From Bacteroidia bacterium (GTDB lineage: Bacteria > Bacteroidota > Bacteroidia > Flavobacteriales > Flavobacteriaceae), in assembly GCA_030427585.1 (NCBI GenBank), contig JAUIBW010000010.1, positions 95,332-159,331 on the forward strand: a stretch of DNA of 64,000 nucleotides, in the 5' to 3' direction. A model generated the notes under the pieces. That model had not been told where the DNA came from, made no database searches, and worked only from the letters and a program-made list of their open reading frames with translations. A program made the translations under genes and the position numbers. Of this stretch, positions 63,938-64,000 are shown in pieces. The first letter of the stretch is position 1. Every line of letters starts with the position of its first letter.

Positions 63938-64000
63938 GAAGGCGGCGACCTACTCTCCCACGATTGTAGTACCATTGGCGCTAACGGGCTTAACTTCTCT
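63938..64000 (-). rRNA. rrf: 5S ribosomal RNA, 3' part, cut by the window end
   Basis: The minus strand reads AGAGAAGTTAAGCCCGTTAG, then GCGCCAATGGTACT and GGGAGAGTAGGTCGCCGCC, the well-known 3' half of bacterial 5S rRNA. About 63 bases are inside the window. It implies that an rRNA operon continues to the right. Confidence 0.94.

Noticed and set aside
1..64000. CRISPR arrays or cas genes
   Set aside because: No spaced repeats of the right size and no Cas-like protein were seen.

Overview
The window comes from an AT-rich marine-type member of the Bacteroidota, class Flavobacteriia, most like Aquimarina and its relatives. The evidence is the gliding and type IX secretion genes gldJ and porV, the porV-cdd-pdhA-E2 gene order, a SusC/SusD pair with a FecR anti-sigma and an ECF sigma factor, a PafA-type phosphatase, NhaD, very A/T-rich spacers, and promoter-like boxes of the TAnnTTTG type. 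The genus is an inference from protein style; no marker gene is complete enough here to fix it.

Layout. 1-8 kb: the end of a family 2 glycosyltransferase, a TlpA-like lipoprotein, a TetR repressor with its SDR target, an amine oxidase, PafA and an MlaE/MlaF lipid ABC pair. 8-17 kb: a LysE exporter, a MocR regulator divergent from a DapA-like lyase and a cupin, an hxlR-nudC-dinB-ycii operon, a broken monooxygenase-like gene and an AraC regulator. 17-24 kb: a DUF389 membrane protein, mannose-1-phosphate guanylyltransferase, SprT-like and DUF4349 proteins, a gene that seems to start at ATT, a beta/gamma-crystallin-like lipoprotein and a small peptide with a double-glycine leader. 24-34 kb: M28 peptidase, pyruvate dehydrogenase E2 and E1 alpha, cytidine deaminase, PorV, GldJ and MurF. 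34-49.6 kb: a sugar locus with SDR, sugar isomerase, aldo/keto reductase, esterase, SMP-30 lactonase, GH20 hexosaminidase, SusD, SusC, FecR and an ECF sigma factor. 49.7-57.5 kb: tRNA-Val, FolC, TonB-like/ExbD/ExbB, NhaD, an amino-acid dehydrogenase with a structured leader, and an acyl-CoA dehydrogenase. 57.6-60.3 kb: an accessory island. 60.3-64 kb: a nucleotidyltransferase, a GHMP sugar kinase and a GH109 glycosidase, then the 3' end of a 5S rRNA gene.

The most unusual part is 57.6-60.3 kb. It holds four short genes that look like precursors of ribosomally made, processed peptides (leader ending in GG or GS, short Cys- or Thr/Ser-rich core), a collapsed AraC-type regulator and a decayed IS66 transposase. 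Two of the precursors can be read through only with a -1 shift at or next to an A run near the leader/core border. A fifth precursor stands alone at 23.9 kb. No maturation enzyme or peptidase-transporter is visible in the window, so these are either orphan substrates served from elsewhere, or a cluster that is dying.

How the genes work together. The GH20, SusCD, lactonase, isomerase and dehydrogenase genes suggest capture and breakdown of N-acetylhexosamine-containing glycans, switched on through the STN domain of SusC, FecR and the ECF sigma factor. The ExbB/ExbD/TonB-like set can energise such transporters. GH109, the GHMP kinase and the nucleotidyltransferase at the right end could release and activate an amino sugar. 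GldJ and PorV belong to surface motility and protein export; porU, which usually sits between them in flavobacteria, is absent from this junction.
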